Source: an uncultured Bacteroides sp. (GTDB lineage: Bacteria; Bacteroidota; Bacteroidia; Bacteroidales; Bacteroidaceae). Taken from it: a stretch of 64,000 nucleotides of DNA. How positions within the stretch are numbered: the first letter of the stretch is position 1; each line of letters starts with the position of its first letter. The DNA is taken from NCBI GenBank assembly GCA_948847595.1, contig CAQOGY010000015.1, positions 1 to 64,000 of the forward strand, written 5' to 3'. The position numbers and the translations under genes are program-made. This document shows, one piece after another, positions 23,677 through 31,344 of the stretch. A model generated the notes under the pieces. It was not told the origin of the DNA, did not search any database, and worked only from the letters and a program-made list of their open reading frames with translations.

Positions 23677-24774
23677 TTATTTAGGCGCTTTTTGATATAA
23701 GAAGAAAGCAATGCCTGCATAGAGGATATTCGGAATCCAGACCGCGATGGCGGGTGGCACGTTTCCGTTGACGGCAAAGGTTGAAGTAATCGTTTGGAAC
23801 AGGATATACGAGAAACTTAATCCAAGGCCTATACCCAGATGAAGTCCCATGCCACCTTTTGTTTTTCGTGATGAAAGAGATACGCCGATAATTGTCAGGA
23901 TGAAAGAGGCGAATGACATGGCGATCCGCTTGTGATATTCAATTTCAAACTCTTTGATGTTAGCGAATCCTCTTCGTTTCTGTTTTGCAATATAATCACT
24001 TAATTCGGGGCTGGTCAACATTTCCTGCTGGTTCTTCATAATAAGGAAGTCGGAAGGTTCCATATTGATGATAGAGTCAATCCGGTCACCTTTGGTGATC
24101 TTTTCTTTCAGTCCATCCAGTTCACGCACCATATAGTCGTGGATAGTCCATTTATGAACGGTAGTCGTATCGTAAGTAATACGGCGTGCGGTTAGATGCG
24201 AAACCAGTTTCTTATCGACAAATTTATCCAGTGAAAAGCGGTTTCCGGTTTTCATGGCATTATTATAATTGTCAATGTACGCAATGACACCGCTATCAAC
24301 CTCTAACTGGACATTGCGTGCAGTATTCTGCTTTTTGGGCTTGATATACCGGTCTTCAAAGTTCAAACGTGTCACACTTCCTTTCGGGATTACGTATGAG
24401 CTAAGCATAAAGGTAGTCAATGCAATGATGGCGGCAGAAATCATATAAGGGCGCATCATTCTCTTGAAGCTCATACCGGTAGAGAACATGGCAATGATTT
24501 CAGAGTTCTCTGCAAGTTTGGAAGTGAAGAAAATAACAGCAATGAATACAAACAACGGACTGAACAGGTTGGAGAAATAGGGAATAAAGTTCATGTAGTA
24601 TTCAAGAATGATTTTACTCCATGGGGCTTCATGCTCCATCAGCTTGTCCATCTTCTCATTGAAGTCGAATACCACTGCGATAGAAATGATTAGTGCAATA
24701 GCAAATACGTATGTCCCCAAGAATTTCTTGATGATATACCAATCCAGGCGTTTTATAAATCGATTGCTTTTCAT
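23677..24774 (-). CDS. LptF/LptG family lipopolysaccharide-export permease
   Basis: A 365-residue inner-membrane protein of YjgP/YjgQ type. Three membrane helices lie at the N-terminus (about 16-36, 60-85, 105-125), a periplasmic beta-jellyroll domain of about 140 residues sits in the middle, and three more helices lie at the C-terminus (about 275-295, 305-325, 335-355). The opening IKRLDWYIIKKFLGTYVFA is typical. It is one of the two half-permeases that, with LptB, extract lipopolysaccharide from the inner membrane. I cannot tell LptF from LptG by eye. The gene starts 3 bases after the tgt stop, so it is the last gene of the lon-tgt-permease unit. Confidence 0.92.
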   Translation of the reverse strand: MKSNRFIKRLDWYIIKKFLGTYVFAIALIISIAVVFDFNEKMDKLMEHEAPWSKIILEYYMNFIPYFSNLFSPLFVFIAVIFFTSKLAENSEIIAMFSTGMSFKRMMRPYMISAAIIALTTFMLSSYVIPKGSVTRLNFEDRYIKPKKQNTARNVQLEVDSGVIAYIDNYNNAMKTGNRFSLDKFVDKKLVSHLTARRITYDTTTVHKWTIHDYMVRELDGLKEKITKGDRIDSIINMEPSDFLIMKNQQEMLTSPELSDYIAKQKRRGFANIKEFEIEYHKRIAMSFASFILTIIGVSLSSRKTKGGMGLHLGIGLGLSFSYILFQTITSTFAVNGNVPPAIAVWIPNILYAGIAFFLYQKAPK

Positions 24775-24777
24775 TCT

Positions 24778-25908
24778 TTATAATCTAGTTGATACTCTTT
24801 TGACCATCATCGGCTTCCAGGTTGAGAAATCTCCTGCAATGATATGTTTTCGTGCTTCACCTGCCAGCCATAGATAAAAGGCAAGATTATGTATAGAAGC
24901 GATTTGCATTGCCAATAATTCTTGTGCATGGAAAAGATGGCGCAAATAGGCTTTGCTGTATAATGTGTCTACGCAGGAAGCTCCATCTGCTTCGATGGGA
25001 GAGAAGTCCATTTCCCATTTCTTGTTTCGCATGTTGATGATACCGTCTTTGGTGAACAACATGCCATTTCGTCCGTTTCGTGTAGGCATTACGCAGTCGA
25101 ACATATCCACTCCACGCTCGATTCCTTCAAGAATATTGACGGGAGTGCCTACTCCCATTAGATAGCGAGGCTTGTCTTTGGGAAGAATCTCATTGACAAT
25201 CTCGATCATTTCATACATTTTGTCTACCGGTTCACCTACCGCCAAACCGCCGATAGCATTGCCATCTGCTCCTTTGGAAGCGACAAACTCAGCCGATTGC
25301 TTGCGTAAATCGGGATATACGCATCCTTGAACGATGGGGAAAAGCGACTGATTGTAGCCATATTTAGGTTCCGTTTCATTAAAACGTTTTATACAACGGT
25401 CGAGCCACCTGTGTGTCAATCCCAATGACTTTTTGGCATATGCATAGTCCGAGTCTCCCGGAGGACACTCGTCGAAAGCCATCATGATGTCGGCGCCAAT
25501 CGTACGTTCGATGTCCATCACTTTTTCCGGAGTAAAGATGTGTTTACTGCCATCAATGTGTGAACGGAACTCGGCACCTTCTTCACGGAGCTTTCGGATT
25601 CCGGCTAATGAGAATACCTGGAACCCGCCACTGTCGGTCAGCATAGGACGGTCGAAACCGTTGAAGCGATGCAGTCCGCCTGCCTTCTCAATCACTTCCA
25701 GTCCCGGGCGCAAATAAAGATGATAGGTATTGCCCAGAATAATCTGTGCCTGAATATCTTCTTTCAGCTCTGTCATATGTACTCCCTTGACAGTGCCCAG
25801 TGTGCCTACCGGCATGAATATAGGTGTCTGTATCTGCCCGTGGTCAGTGGTTATCAGACCGGCACGGGCATTACTTTTGGTGTCTGTATATTGTAAGTCA
25901 AATGTCAT
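24778..25908 (-). CDS. tgt: Queuine/preQ1 tRNA-guanine transglycosylase
   Basis: A 376-residue enzyme of normal length that exchanges guanine-34 of GUN tRNAs for the queuosine precursor. Motifs: GTLGTVKGVHMTEL, NTYHLYLRPG, the catalytic Asp region LTDSGGFQVFSL, FDECPPGDSD, AIGGLAVGE, YLMGVGTPVNILEGIERGVD with the second catalytic Asp in MFDCVMPTRNGR. At the C-terminus, where the classic enzyme has a CxCxxC plus His zinc site, this protein reads DGASCVDTLYSKAYLRHLF. Only one Cys is near that place, so the zinc site appears lost. The start overlaps the lon stop by ATGA. Confidence 0.94.
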   Translation of the reverse strand: MTFDLQYTDTKSNARAGLITTDHGQIQTPIFMPVGTLGTVKGVHMTELKEDIQAQIILGNTYHLYLRPGLEVIEKAGGLHRFNGFDRPMLTDSGGFQVFSLAGIRKLREEGAEFRSHIDGSKHIFTPEKVMDIERTIGADIMMAFDECPPGDSDYAYAKKSLGLTHRWLDRCIKRFNETEPKYGYNQSLFPIVQGCVYPDLRKQSAEFVASKGADGNAIGGLAVGEPVDKMYEMIEIVNEILPKDKPRYLMGVGTPVNILEGIERGVDMFDCVMPTRNGRNGMLFTKDGIINMRNKKWEMDFSPIEADGASCVDTLYSKAYLRHLFHAQELLAMQIASIHNLAFYLWLAGEARKHIIAGDFSTWKPMMVKRVSTRL

Positions 25909-28373
25909 TCCCGGCTAGCTTTCTTTACAGATAAATCAATGGCATCCGCAACCTTTTCATTTGTCAGTGCGATGGCGAATACTTCTTTAATGTCGTTTAC
26001 ATAGTGGAAAGTCAGTCCTTTCAAATAGAGATCCTGAATTTCGTCTATGTTCTTTTTATTCTCGGCACTCATGATGATTTCCTTGATTCCGGCACGTTTG
26101 GCAGCCAGAATCTTCTCCTTGATACCCCCGACCGGAAGCACTTTGCCACGAAGCGTGATTTCTCCTGTCATGGCAAGATTAGCTTTCACTTTCCGTTGTG
26201 TCAGGGCAGAAGCCAAAGAAGTAGCCATAGTGATACCTGCGGATGGGCCGTCCTTAGGAATTGCTCCTTCGGGTACGTGAATATGGATATTCCAGTTGTC
26301 AAAGATTTCTTCATCCAGGTTCAGGATAGAAGCATGCGCCTTGATATACTCAAGTGCCAGCATGGCAGATTCTTTCATGACATCTCCCAGATTACCGGTC
26401 AATGTAAGGCGTCCGCCTTTGCCACGGCTCAAACTCGTTTCTACGAAAAGAATTTCACCACCTACGGCTGTCCATGCCAATCCGGTAACTACACCGGCAT
26501 ATTCATTTCCCTGATACTTGTCACGTGTATATTCCGGTGCTCCCAAGAAATCGTACAAGTCGGCAGGTTTGATTTCCGTCTTGGCGAAATAGCCGTCGGT
26601 TGCGTATTGACGAGCCGATTTACGGAGAATCTTACCGATTTTCTTTTCCAGTTCACGGACGCCGCTTTCGCGGGTATATGATTCAATGATAGCTTCCAGC
26701 GTGTCTTTAGGAAGTTTGATGTCTGTCTTTTTGAGTCCGTTGGCTTCCAGTTCTTTGGGTACCAGATGCTTGCGGGCAATCTCGATCTTTTCTTCCGTGA
26801 TATAACCGCTTACTTCAATCAATTCCATACGGTCGAGCAACGGGCCGGGGATTGTATTCAGATTGTTGGCTGTTGCAATAAATAGTACTTTTGAAAGATC
26901 ATAGTCTACATCCAGAAAATTATCATGGAAAGATGTATTCTGTTCCGGATCAAGAACTTCCAATAATGCAGAAGAAGGATCTCCTTGACGGTCGGCGCTG
27001 ACTTTGTCTATCTCATCCAGAATAAATACCGGATTGGAAGCGCCTGCTTTTATCAGGCTCTTGATAATTCGTCCCGGCATAGCACCTATATATGTTTTGC
27101 GGTGACCACGGATCTCAGCTTCATCATGTACGCCACCTAAAGACATACGTACATATTTACGTTTGAGTGCGGACGCGATAGACTTTCCGAGAGATGTTTT
27201 ACCGACTCCGGGAGGGCCGTACAAGCAGATAATAGGTGATTTCATATCATCCTTCAATTTCAGTACAGCCAAATGTTCCAGAATGCGTTCTTTCACCTTT
27301 TCCAGTCCATAGTGGTCTTTATTCAACGTCTTTTCTGCATTTTTGAGGTTCAGATTGTCGGTTGTGTAAACGCCCCACGGAAGGTTGAGCATTGTTTGCA
27401 GATAATTAAGCTGTACGCTGTAATCCGGCGATTGCGGATGGGTGCGTTCCAGTTTCGCCAGTTCCTTCATGAAAGTTTCTCTGACTTCCGCATTCCAGCG
27501 CATTCTTTCTGCTTTTTGGCGCATTTCTTCTATTTCCTGCTCCTGGCCGCCACCACCCAATTCATCCTGGATAGTTTTTATTTGCTGTTGCAGGAAATAT
27601 TCACGTTGTTGCTGGTCAATGTCTTCACGGGCACGCATCTGGATGGATGCCTTGATTTCAGCCAACTGTACTTCACGATTCAGGATTTCCAATAAGTGAT
27701 AAGTACGTTCGCGTAATGAATTGATGCTTAATAAATCAATCTTCTCATCTTTCTTGAATGGTAGATTCGAGCAGATGAAGTTAATCAGAAACATCGAGCT
27801 ATTAATATTTTTAATAGCAAATGCCGAATCCTGATGCATTGCATCCGATGATTTGATATAACGCATCGTCAAGTCCTTGCATGTTTCTACCAGTGCCTGG
27901 AATTCTTTATCAGTGTTATTCGGAATTTCTTCTTCCAGAAGTTCTATTTCGCCTTTCAAATATGGATGCGTATCGGTAATACTTTTCAGTCTCAAACGCT
28001 TCATTCCCTGAAGAATGACAGTGGTTGTCTGATCCGGCATTTCCAATACCCGCACAATACGCCCTACAGTACCGATATTATGTAAATCTTCCAGTTTAGG
28101 ATCTTCCGTATGCGCTGATCTCTGGCATACTACTGCAATATCTTTATGTTTTTTCTCGGCGTCACGTATGAGCTTCAGAGAGGACTTGCGCCCCACTGTG
28201 ACAGGCAGGAATACTCCGGGAAACAACACCATATTACGAAGGGGAAGAACCGGAAGAATTTCACCAGATTTAATATTTACATCGAATGCATTCTCATCGT
28301 TACCATCATAGTCAGTAATTAACGAGAAACCGTTGTTATCACCTACATCTTCCAATAAGTATCTTTCTTTCAT
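25905..28373 (-). CDS. lon: ATP-dependent Lon protease
   Basis: An 822-residue cytoplasmic protease. Residues about 38-240 are the LON substrate-binding domain (LPVLPLRNMVLFPGVFLPVT). A coiled-coil follows (about 250-345). The AAA+ module (about 355-600) has Walker A GPPGVGKTSLGKS, Walker B VFILDEIDKV, and the sensor region. The C-terminal protease domain has the Ser in PKDGPSAGITM and the Lys in VGGIKEKILAAKRAGI, the complete Ser-Lys dyad. It degrades damaged and regulatory proteins. It is the first gene of the lon-tgt-permease transcript and overlaps tgt by 4 bases. Confidence 0.97.
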   Translation of the reverse strand: MKERYLLEDVGDNNGFSLITDYDGNDENAFDVNIKSGEILPVLPLRNMVLFPGVFLPVTVGRKSSLKLIRDAEKKHKDIAVVCQRSAHTEDPKLEDLHNIGTVGRIVRVLEMPDQTTTVILQGMKRLRLKSITDTHPYLKGEIELLEEEIPNNTDKEFQALVETCKDLTMRYIKSSDAMHQDSAFAIKNINSSMFLINFICSNLPFKKDEKIDLLSINSLRERTYHLLEILNREVQLAEIKASIQMRAREDIDQQQREYFLQQQIKTIQDELGGGGQEQEIEEMRQKAERMRWNAEVRETFMKELAKLERTHPQSPDYSVQLNYLQTMLNLPWGVYTTDNLNLKNAEKTLNKDHYGLEKVKERILEHLAVLKLKDDMKSPIICLYGPPGVGKTSLGKSIASALKRKYVRMSLGGVHDEAEIRGHRKTYIGAMPGRIIKSLIKAGASNPVFILDEIDKVSADRQGDPSSALLEVLDPEQNTSFHDNFLDVDYDLSKVLFIATANNLNTIPGPLLDRMELIEVSGYITEEKIEIARKHLVPKELEANGLKKTDIKLPKDTLEAIIESYTRESGVRELEKKIGKILRKSARQYATDGYFAKTEIKPADLYDFLGAPEYTRDKYQGNEYAGVVTGLAWTAVGGEILFVETSLSRGKGGRLTLTGNLGDVMKESAMLALEYIKAHASILNLDEEIFDNWNIHIHVPEGAIPKDGPSAGITMATSLASALTQRKVKANLAMTGEITLRGKVLPVGGIKEKILAAKRAGIKEIIMSAENKKNIDEIQDLYLKGLTFHYVNDIKEVFAIALTNEKVADAIDLSVKKASRE

Positions 28374-28423
28374 CTTTTCGTTTTAATTTAGTTTATGTCA
28401 TACAAATATGCATAAATCGTTTG

Positions 28424-28431
28424 CAAAGTTA
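28424..28431 (-). promoter_or_regulatory. -7 promoter element of lon
   Basis: On the minus strand this reads TAACTTTG followed by CA, matching TAnnTTTG. Transcription would start near 28417, leaving a leader of about 44 bases. Confidence 0.6.
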
Positions 28432-28528
28432 ATTGATTCTCTCTAATAATAAAGCACAGCTTGGAATAAAAACACAAAAACAATGCCAAAATATGGGACG
28501 ATTGAAGAAGTATTCCATAATAATTATT

Positions 28529-28536
28529 TATTTTTG
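28529..28536 (+). promoter_or_regulatory. -7 promoter element of trmN6
   Basis: TATTTTTG followed by GC matches TAnnTTTG. Transcription would start near 28543, about 47 bases before the ATG at 28590. Confidence 0.5.
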
Positions 28537-28589
28537 GCGGTTTCCAATAAAATAGTAGAATAAAACAGGTTTAAAAATAAGCGGATAAA

Positions 28590-29300
28590 ATGTCGAATCC
28601 TTATTTTCAATTTAAGCAGTTTACAGTGTGGCATGATAAGTGTGCTATGAAGGTGGGCACGGATGGGGTGCTTTTGGGGGCATGGACTTCTGTGCGGAAC
28701 GCACATAAGATTCTGGATGTCGGGACAGGGACGGGATTGGTTGCATTGATGTTGGCTCAACGTAGTCTGCCGGATGCGGATATTATAGCATTGGAAATAG
28801 ATAAAGCCGCTGCCGGACAGGCCGGGGAGAATGTAGCCCGCTCTCCTTGGAAGGAGCGGATAGAGGTAGTGCAGGCTGATTTCAGGAACTATCAATCTTC
28901 GGACAAGTTTGACGTGATTGTTTCTAATCCCCCGTATTTCGTTGATTCATTGGAGTGTCTGGATCAGCAGAGGAATGCAGCCCGGCATAATGATTCTCTG
29001 ACCTATGAAGAATTATTGGAAGGGGTGGCCGGATTATTGGCGGAAGATGGGGCTTTTACGATTGTAATTCCGACAGATGTAGCTGATAGGGTGAAGATGA
29101 TAGCTACAGCGAAGAATTTATATGCAGTCCGGCAGCTAAATGTGATAACTAAGCCTGGCGGCATTCCTAAACGTACCCTGATTACTTTTACTTTTTCTAA
29201 TCAGGAATGTGTTGTCGAAGAATTGTTGACGGAATTAGCCCGCCATCAATATAGTGAGGAATATATAGCATTGACGCGGGAGTATTATTTGAATATGTAA
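28590..29300 (+). CDS. trmN6: tRNA1(Val) (adenine37-N6)-methyltransferase
   Basis: A 236-residue SAM-dependent methyltransferase (YfiC family) that makes N6-methyladenosine next to the anticodon of one tRNA-Val. The start MSNPYFQFKQFTVWHDKCAM is typical. The SAM-binding motif is LDVGTGTGLVALMLAQR, the acidic residue of motif II is in IIALEIDKAAAGQA, and the N6-adenine catalytic motif is NPPYF. The gene has its own promoter and ends opposite a small convergent gene, with a 26-bp palindrome between them. Confidence 0.93.
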   Translation: MSNPYFQFKQFTVWHDKCAMKVGTDGVLLGAWTSVRNAHKILDVGTGTGLVALMLAQRSLPDADIIALEIDKAAAGQAGENVARSPWKERIEVVQADFRNYQSSDKFDVIVSNPPYFVDSLECLDQQRNAARHNDSLTYEELLEGVAGLLAEDGAFTIVIPTDVADRVKMIATAKNLYAVRQLNVITKPGGIPKRTLITFTFSNQECVVEELLTELARHQYSEEYIALTREYYLNM

Positions 29301-29309
29301 ATATAAAGG

Positions 29310-29335
29310 AGTAGAGGATGAATTCATCCTCTACT
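29310..29335. terminator. Perfect 26-bp palindrome between convergent genes
   Basis: The 26 bases are fully self-complementary (AGTAGAGGATGAA and its reverse complement with no loop). The stop of the small minus-strand gene lies inside it. There is no T run on either side, so it may be a weak bidirectional terminator or only a protective hairpin. Confidence 0.45.
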
Positions 29336-29518
29336 ATCCAAGCTGTTTATATCAGGGTTTAATTCCCTTACAGCCTCTTTTACTTCTTTATTAGTTGGAT
29401 TACGATTAGTTTCTACCTGTTGTACTGGTACAATCTCATTCACCATTCTTTCATATCCTTTTTGTTCTAACAAATGAACTTCTTTTTCATTGGTTTCTTT
29501 TTGTTTTTTTGTTTTCAT
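29324..29518 (-). CDS. Small charged protein of unknown function (64 aa)
   Basis: A 64-residue, highly charged, soluble protein (MKTKKQKETNEKEVHLLEQK at the start, then a QQVETNRNPTNKEVKEAVRE stretch). No cysteines, no membrane segment, no known family. The amino-acid use is sensible and the frame is free of stops between a clear ATG and a TGA inside the palindrome that separates it from trmN6. No TAnnTTTG promoter is obvious directly upstream. It could be a real small protein conserved in Bacteroides, but this cannot be shown from one sequence. Confidence 0.45.
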   Translation of the reverse strand: MKTKKQKETNEKEVHLLEQKGYERMVNEIVPVQQVETNRNPTNKEVKEAVRELNPDINSLDSRG

Positions 29519-29755
29519 ATGACTTTTCTTTTTTAGTTTCTACTTTGAAAACAGAAAACAGTGAAAGTTGGTTCATTCTACCAAAATATATTTTCAGTTA
29601 ATTCATCTCAATAAACGCCATAGTATCTATACTTTGACTGGTAGACCAGTACTTTGCAGAAGGGCTTCTGGTTTCTGTCAGGAAAAAAGTTGAAATGCAA
29701 ACAGATGAAATTCAGACTATTGGGAAATAATAAATAAAAAACATTCGTTTAGCTA
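29519..29755. other. Intergenic stretch upstream of tRNA-Pro
   Basis: A/T-rich sequence with no convincing open frame or RNA gene. The stretch from 29625 to 29700 contains ACTTTGACTGG and AGTACTTTGCAG, which resemble parts of promoters but have no gene behind them. Confidence 0.35.
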
Positions 29756-29785
29756 TTGTTAATTAAAAAATACTCCCTATCTTTG
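29756..29785 (+). promoter_or_regulatory. Complete -33/-7 promoter of tRNA-Pro
   Basis: TTG at 29756-29758 and TATCTTTG at 29778-29785 are separated by 19 bases, the standard Bacteroides spacing. Transcription would start near 29792, about 30 bases before the tRNA. Confidence 0.75.
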
Positions 29786-29821
29786 CACCGCTTTTGAAAA
29801 GAACAACCCTTCAAAAAGTAG

Positions 29822-29896
29822 CGGGGTGTAGCGCAGTCCGGTTAGCGCACCTGCTTTGGGAGCAGGGGGTCGTGGGTTCGAATCCCGCTACCCCGA
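29822..29896 (+). tRNA. tRNA-Pro, anticodon TGG
   Basis: A 75-base cloverleaf. The 7-bp acceptor stem is formed by CGGGGTG and TACCCCG with one G-T pair. The D arm contains GCGC..GCGC with GTCCGGTTA, the anticodon stem CCTGC/GCAGG encloses TTTGGGA (anticodon TGG), and the T arm is GTGGGTTCGAATCCCGC. The discriminator base is A and the terminal CCA is not encoded. It has its own promoter and terminator. Confidence 0.97.
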
Positions 29897-29922
29897 CGAA
29901 AAAGATAAAGTAAGTAATTTTG

Positions 29923-29950
29923 AGCTGATACAGTTTGTACCAGCTTTTTT
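29923..29950. terminator. Terminator of tRNA-Pro, probably bidirectional
   Basis: AGCTGATAC (29923-29931) pairs with GTACCAGCT (29937-29945) with one mismatch and a 5-base loop, followed by a T run on the plus strand. On the minus strand an A-rich stretch precedes and a short T-rich stretch follows, so it may also end the kinase transcript. Confidence 0.85.
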
Positions 29951-29975
29951 TATTTGTATATTTTAAGAGAGCTAG

Positions 29976-30004
29976 CCCCCTGCTCCCAAGGCAGGTGCGT
30001 TAAC
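29976..30004 (-). other. Inverted partial copy of the tRNA-Pro anticodon arm
   Basis: On the minus strand these 29 bases (starting GTTAACGCACCTGC) match the D-to-variable part of the neighbouring tRNA-Pro with only two changes, and fold into the same CCTGC/GCAGG stem with a 7-base loop that still contains TGG. Nothing of the acceptor, D-loop or T arm remains. The copy lies in inverted orientation 80 bases downstream, flanked by AGAGAG and CTCTCT, and would be part of the 3' end of the kinase transcript. Confidence 0.8.
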
Positions 30005-30066
30005 TCTCTCTATCTTAATGAAGAATCGCAATTTATACAAAACAGTTGCAAAATTGCAATAACCCA

Positions 30067-31344
30067 TTATTTAGGAAAGGTGAGAATGAATCTACTCCCT
30101 TTGCCTGATTCTGATTTTACATTGATGCTTCCTTCATGCAAAGTCATAATTTGCTTGCATAAGCTGAGTCCGATACCCGAACCGGTTGTTTTGGTACTAA
30201 AGAAAGGTACAAATATCTTGTCCAGAACATCCGGTAAAATGCCTTCTCCATTGTCGGATACTGTCATAATCTTATTGTTGGCAGGTGAAGTGATTATTGT
30301 TATCCGAATGTTTTTATCTGCTTGCTTTCCACACGCCTCGCGGGCATTTTTCAATAAATTAATGAGGACTTGTTCTATTTGTGCCCGGTCTATATACAAG
30401 TTTAGTTCTGATAAAGGAGTTTCAAAATGAATGTATTCTTCCGGGAATAACTTCTTTAAATCCATGAATAGTTCTGCAATAGAAACTTTGGTGCGGACAG
30501 GAGCGGGGATTCGTGTCAGGCGACGGTAGTTTTCTACAAATTCTAATAACCCTTTGCTTCTTCTGTGAATAGTTTGCATGGCTTGCAGGATAATGGAGTA
30601 TTCTTTTTCTCCAAGCTGTTCGGGTATTCCTCTTTCACTTAGTGTTTCGGAAAGAGAAATAATCGGTGTGATGGAATTCATGATTTCATGAGTCAGTACA
30701 CGTATCAGCTTTTGCCAGGCTTCCATTTCATTTCGTTCCAGTACGGAATGGATATTTTTCAGGCTGATTATTTGTTGCTCTTTTCCTTGTGTCGCAAACT
30801 TGGTGCAAGAAATGGCCATTTCCAGGACAGTGCTGTTTTGTTCGATACGGATAATTGGAATATTATTAGTCGCAGAAGCGATTAGTAATGCTTCCGGTAA
30901 TTGTGAGATTTGTCCTAAATGGGTGACGGCCGCCTGATTCATCCATTCTACATGTCCGGATCTGTCGGCAACAAGTACGGCTGTGTCTACCTTGTTCAAT
31001 AAGTTTTCGTAATATTGGTGCTTTATTTCCTCAGCCAACAGTTTTCCCCGAAAGTCTTTCAGGCTTTCCGAAAGTTCTTCTGTCCACTCATTCATTATTT
31101 TATTCTTGAAAGGCGGGTGGAAGGCTTGCGTCATGTCATTATACCGGAGTCCGTCTGTCAGCCGTCGCAACAAATTAATTTGTTTAAACTGCATACGATA
31201 GAGGTGTACACCGGTAGTTATCAACAGTAGGATGCAGATAGTGGTGCTGAACCATAACTGTTTTTGAAACAGCAGGCAGCTTCCGATAGAAAGCAGCATT
31301 ATAAATAAGATGTGTAAGAACACTCTGATTGCATATCGTTTCAT
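30067..31344 (-). CDS. Sensor histidine kinase of an NtrC-type system
   Basis: A 425-residue kinase. Two membrane helices lie at the N-terminus (about 8-26 and 30-47) with almost no periplasmic part. A PAS-like domain covers about 110-200 (LLNKVDTAVLVADRSGHVEW). The dimerisation/phosphoacceptor helix has the His in RVLTHEIMNSITPIISLSET. The ATPase domain has LINLLKNAREACGK (N box), VSDNGEGILPD (G1) and TGSGIGLSLCKQIM (G2). The start overlaps the response-regulator stop by ATGA, so the two form a pair. Lacking an external domain, it may sense a membrane or cytoplasmic signal such as an efflux substrate. Confidence 0.95.
   Translation of the reverse strand: MKRYAIRVFLHILFIMLLSIGSCLLFQKQLWFSTTICILLLITTGVHLYRMQFKQINLLRRLTDGLRYNDMTQAFHPPFKNKIMNEWTEELSESLKDFRGKLLAEEIKHQYYENLLNKVDTAVLVADRSGHVEWMNQAAVTHLGQISQLPEALLIASATNNIPIIRIEQNSTVLEMAISCTKFATQGKEQQIISLKNIHSVLERNEMEAWQKLIRVLTHEIMNSITPIISLSETLSERGIPEQLGEKEYSIILQAMQTIHRRSKGLLEFVENYRRLTRIPAPVRTKVSIAELFMDLKKLFPEEYIHFETPLSELNLYIDRAQIEQVLINLLKNAREACGKQADKNIRITIITSPANNKIMTVSDNGEGILPDVLDKIFVPFFSTKTTGSGIGLSLCKQIMTLHEGSINVKSESGKGSRFILTFPK

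Noticed and set aside
29960..30010. Second complete tRNA-Pro on the minus strand
   Set aside because: Only the anticodon-arm region is present; acceptor stem, D-loop and T arm cannot be found around it.
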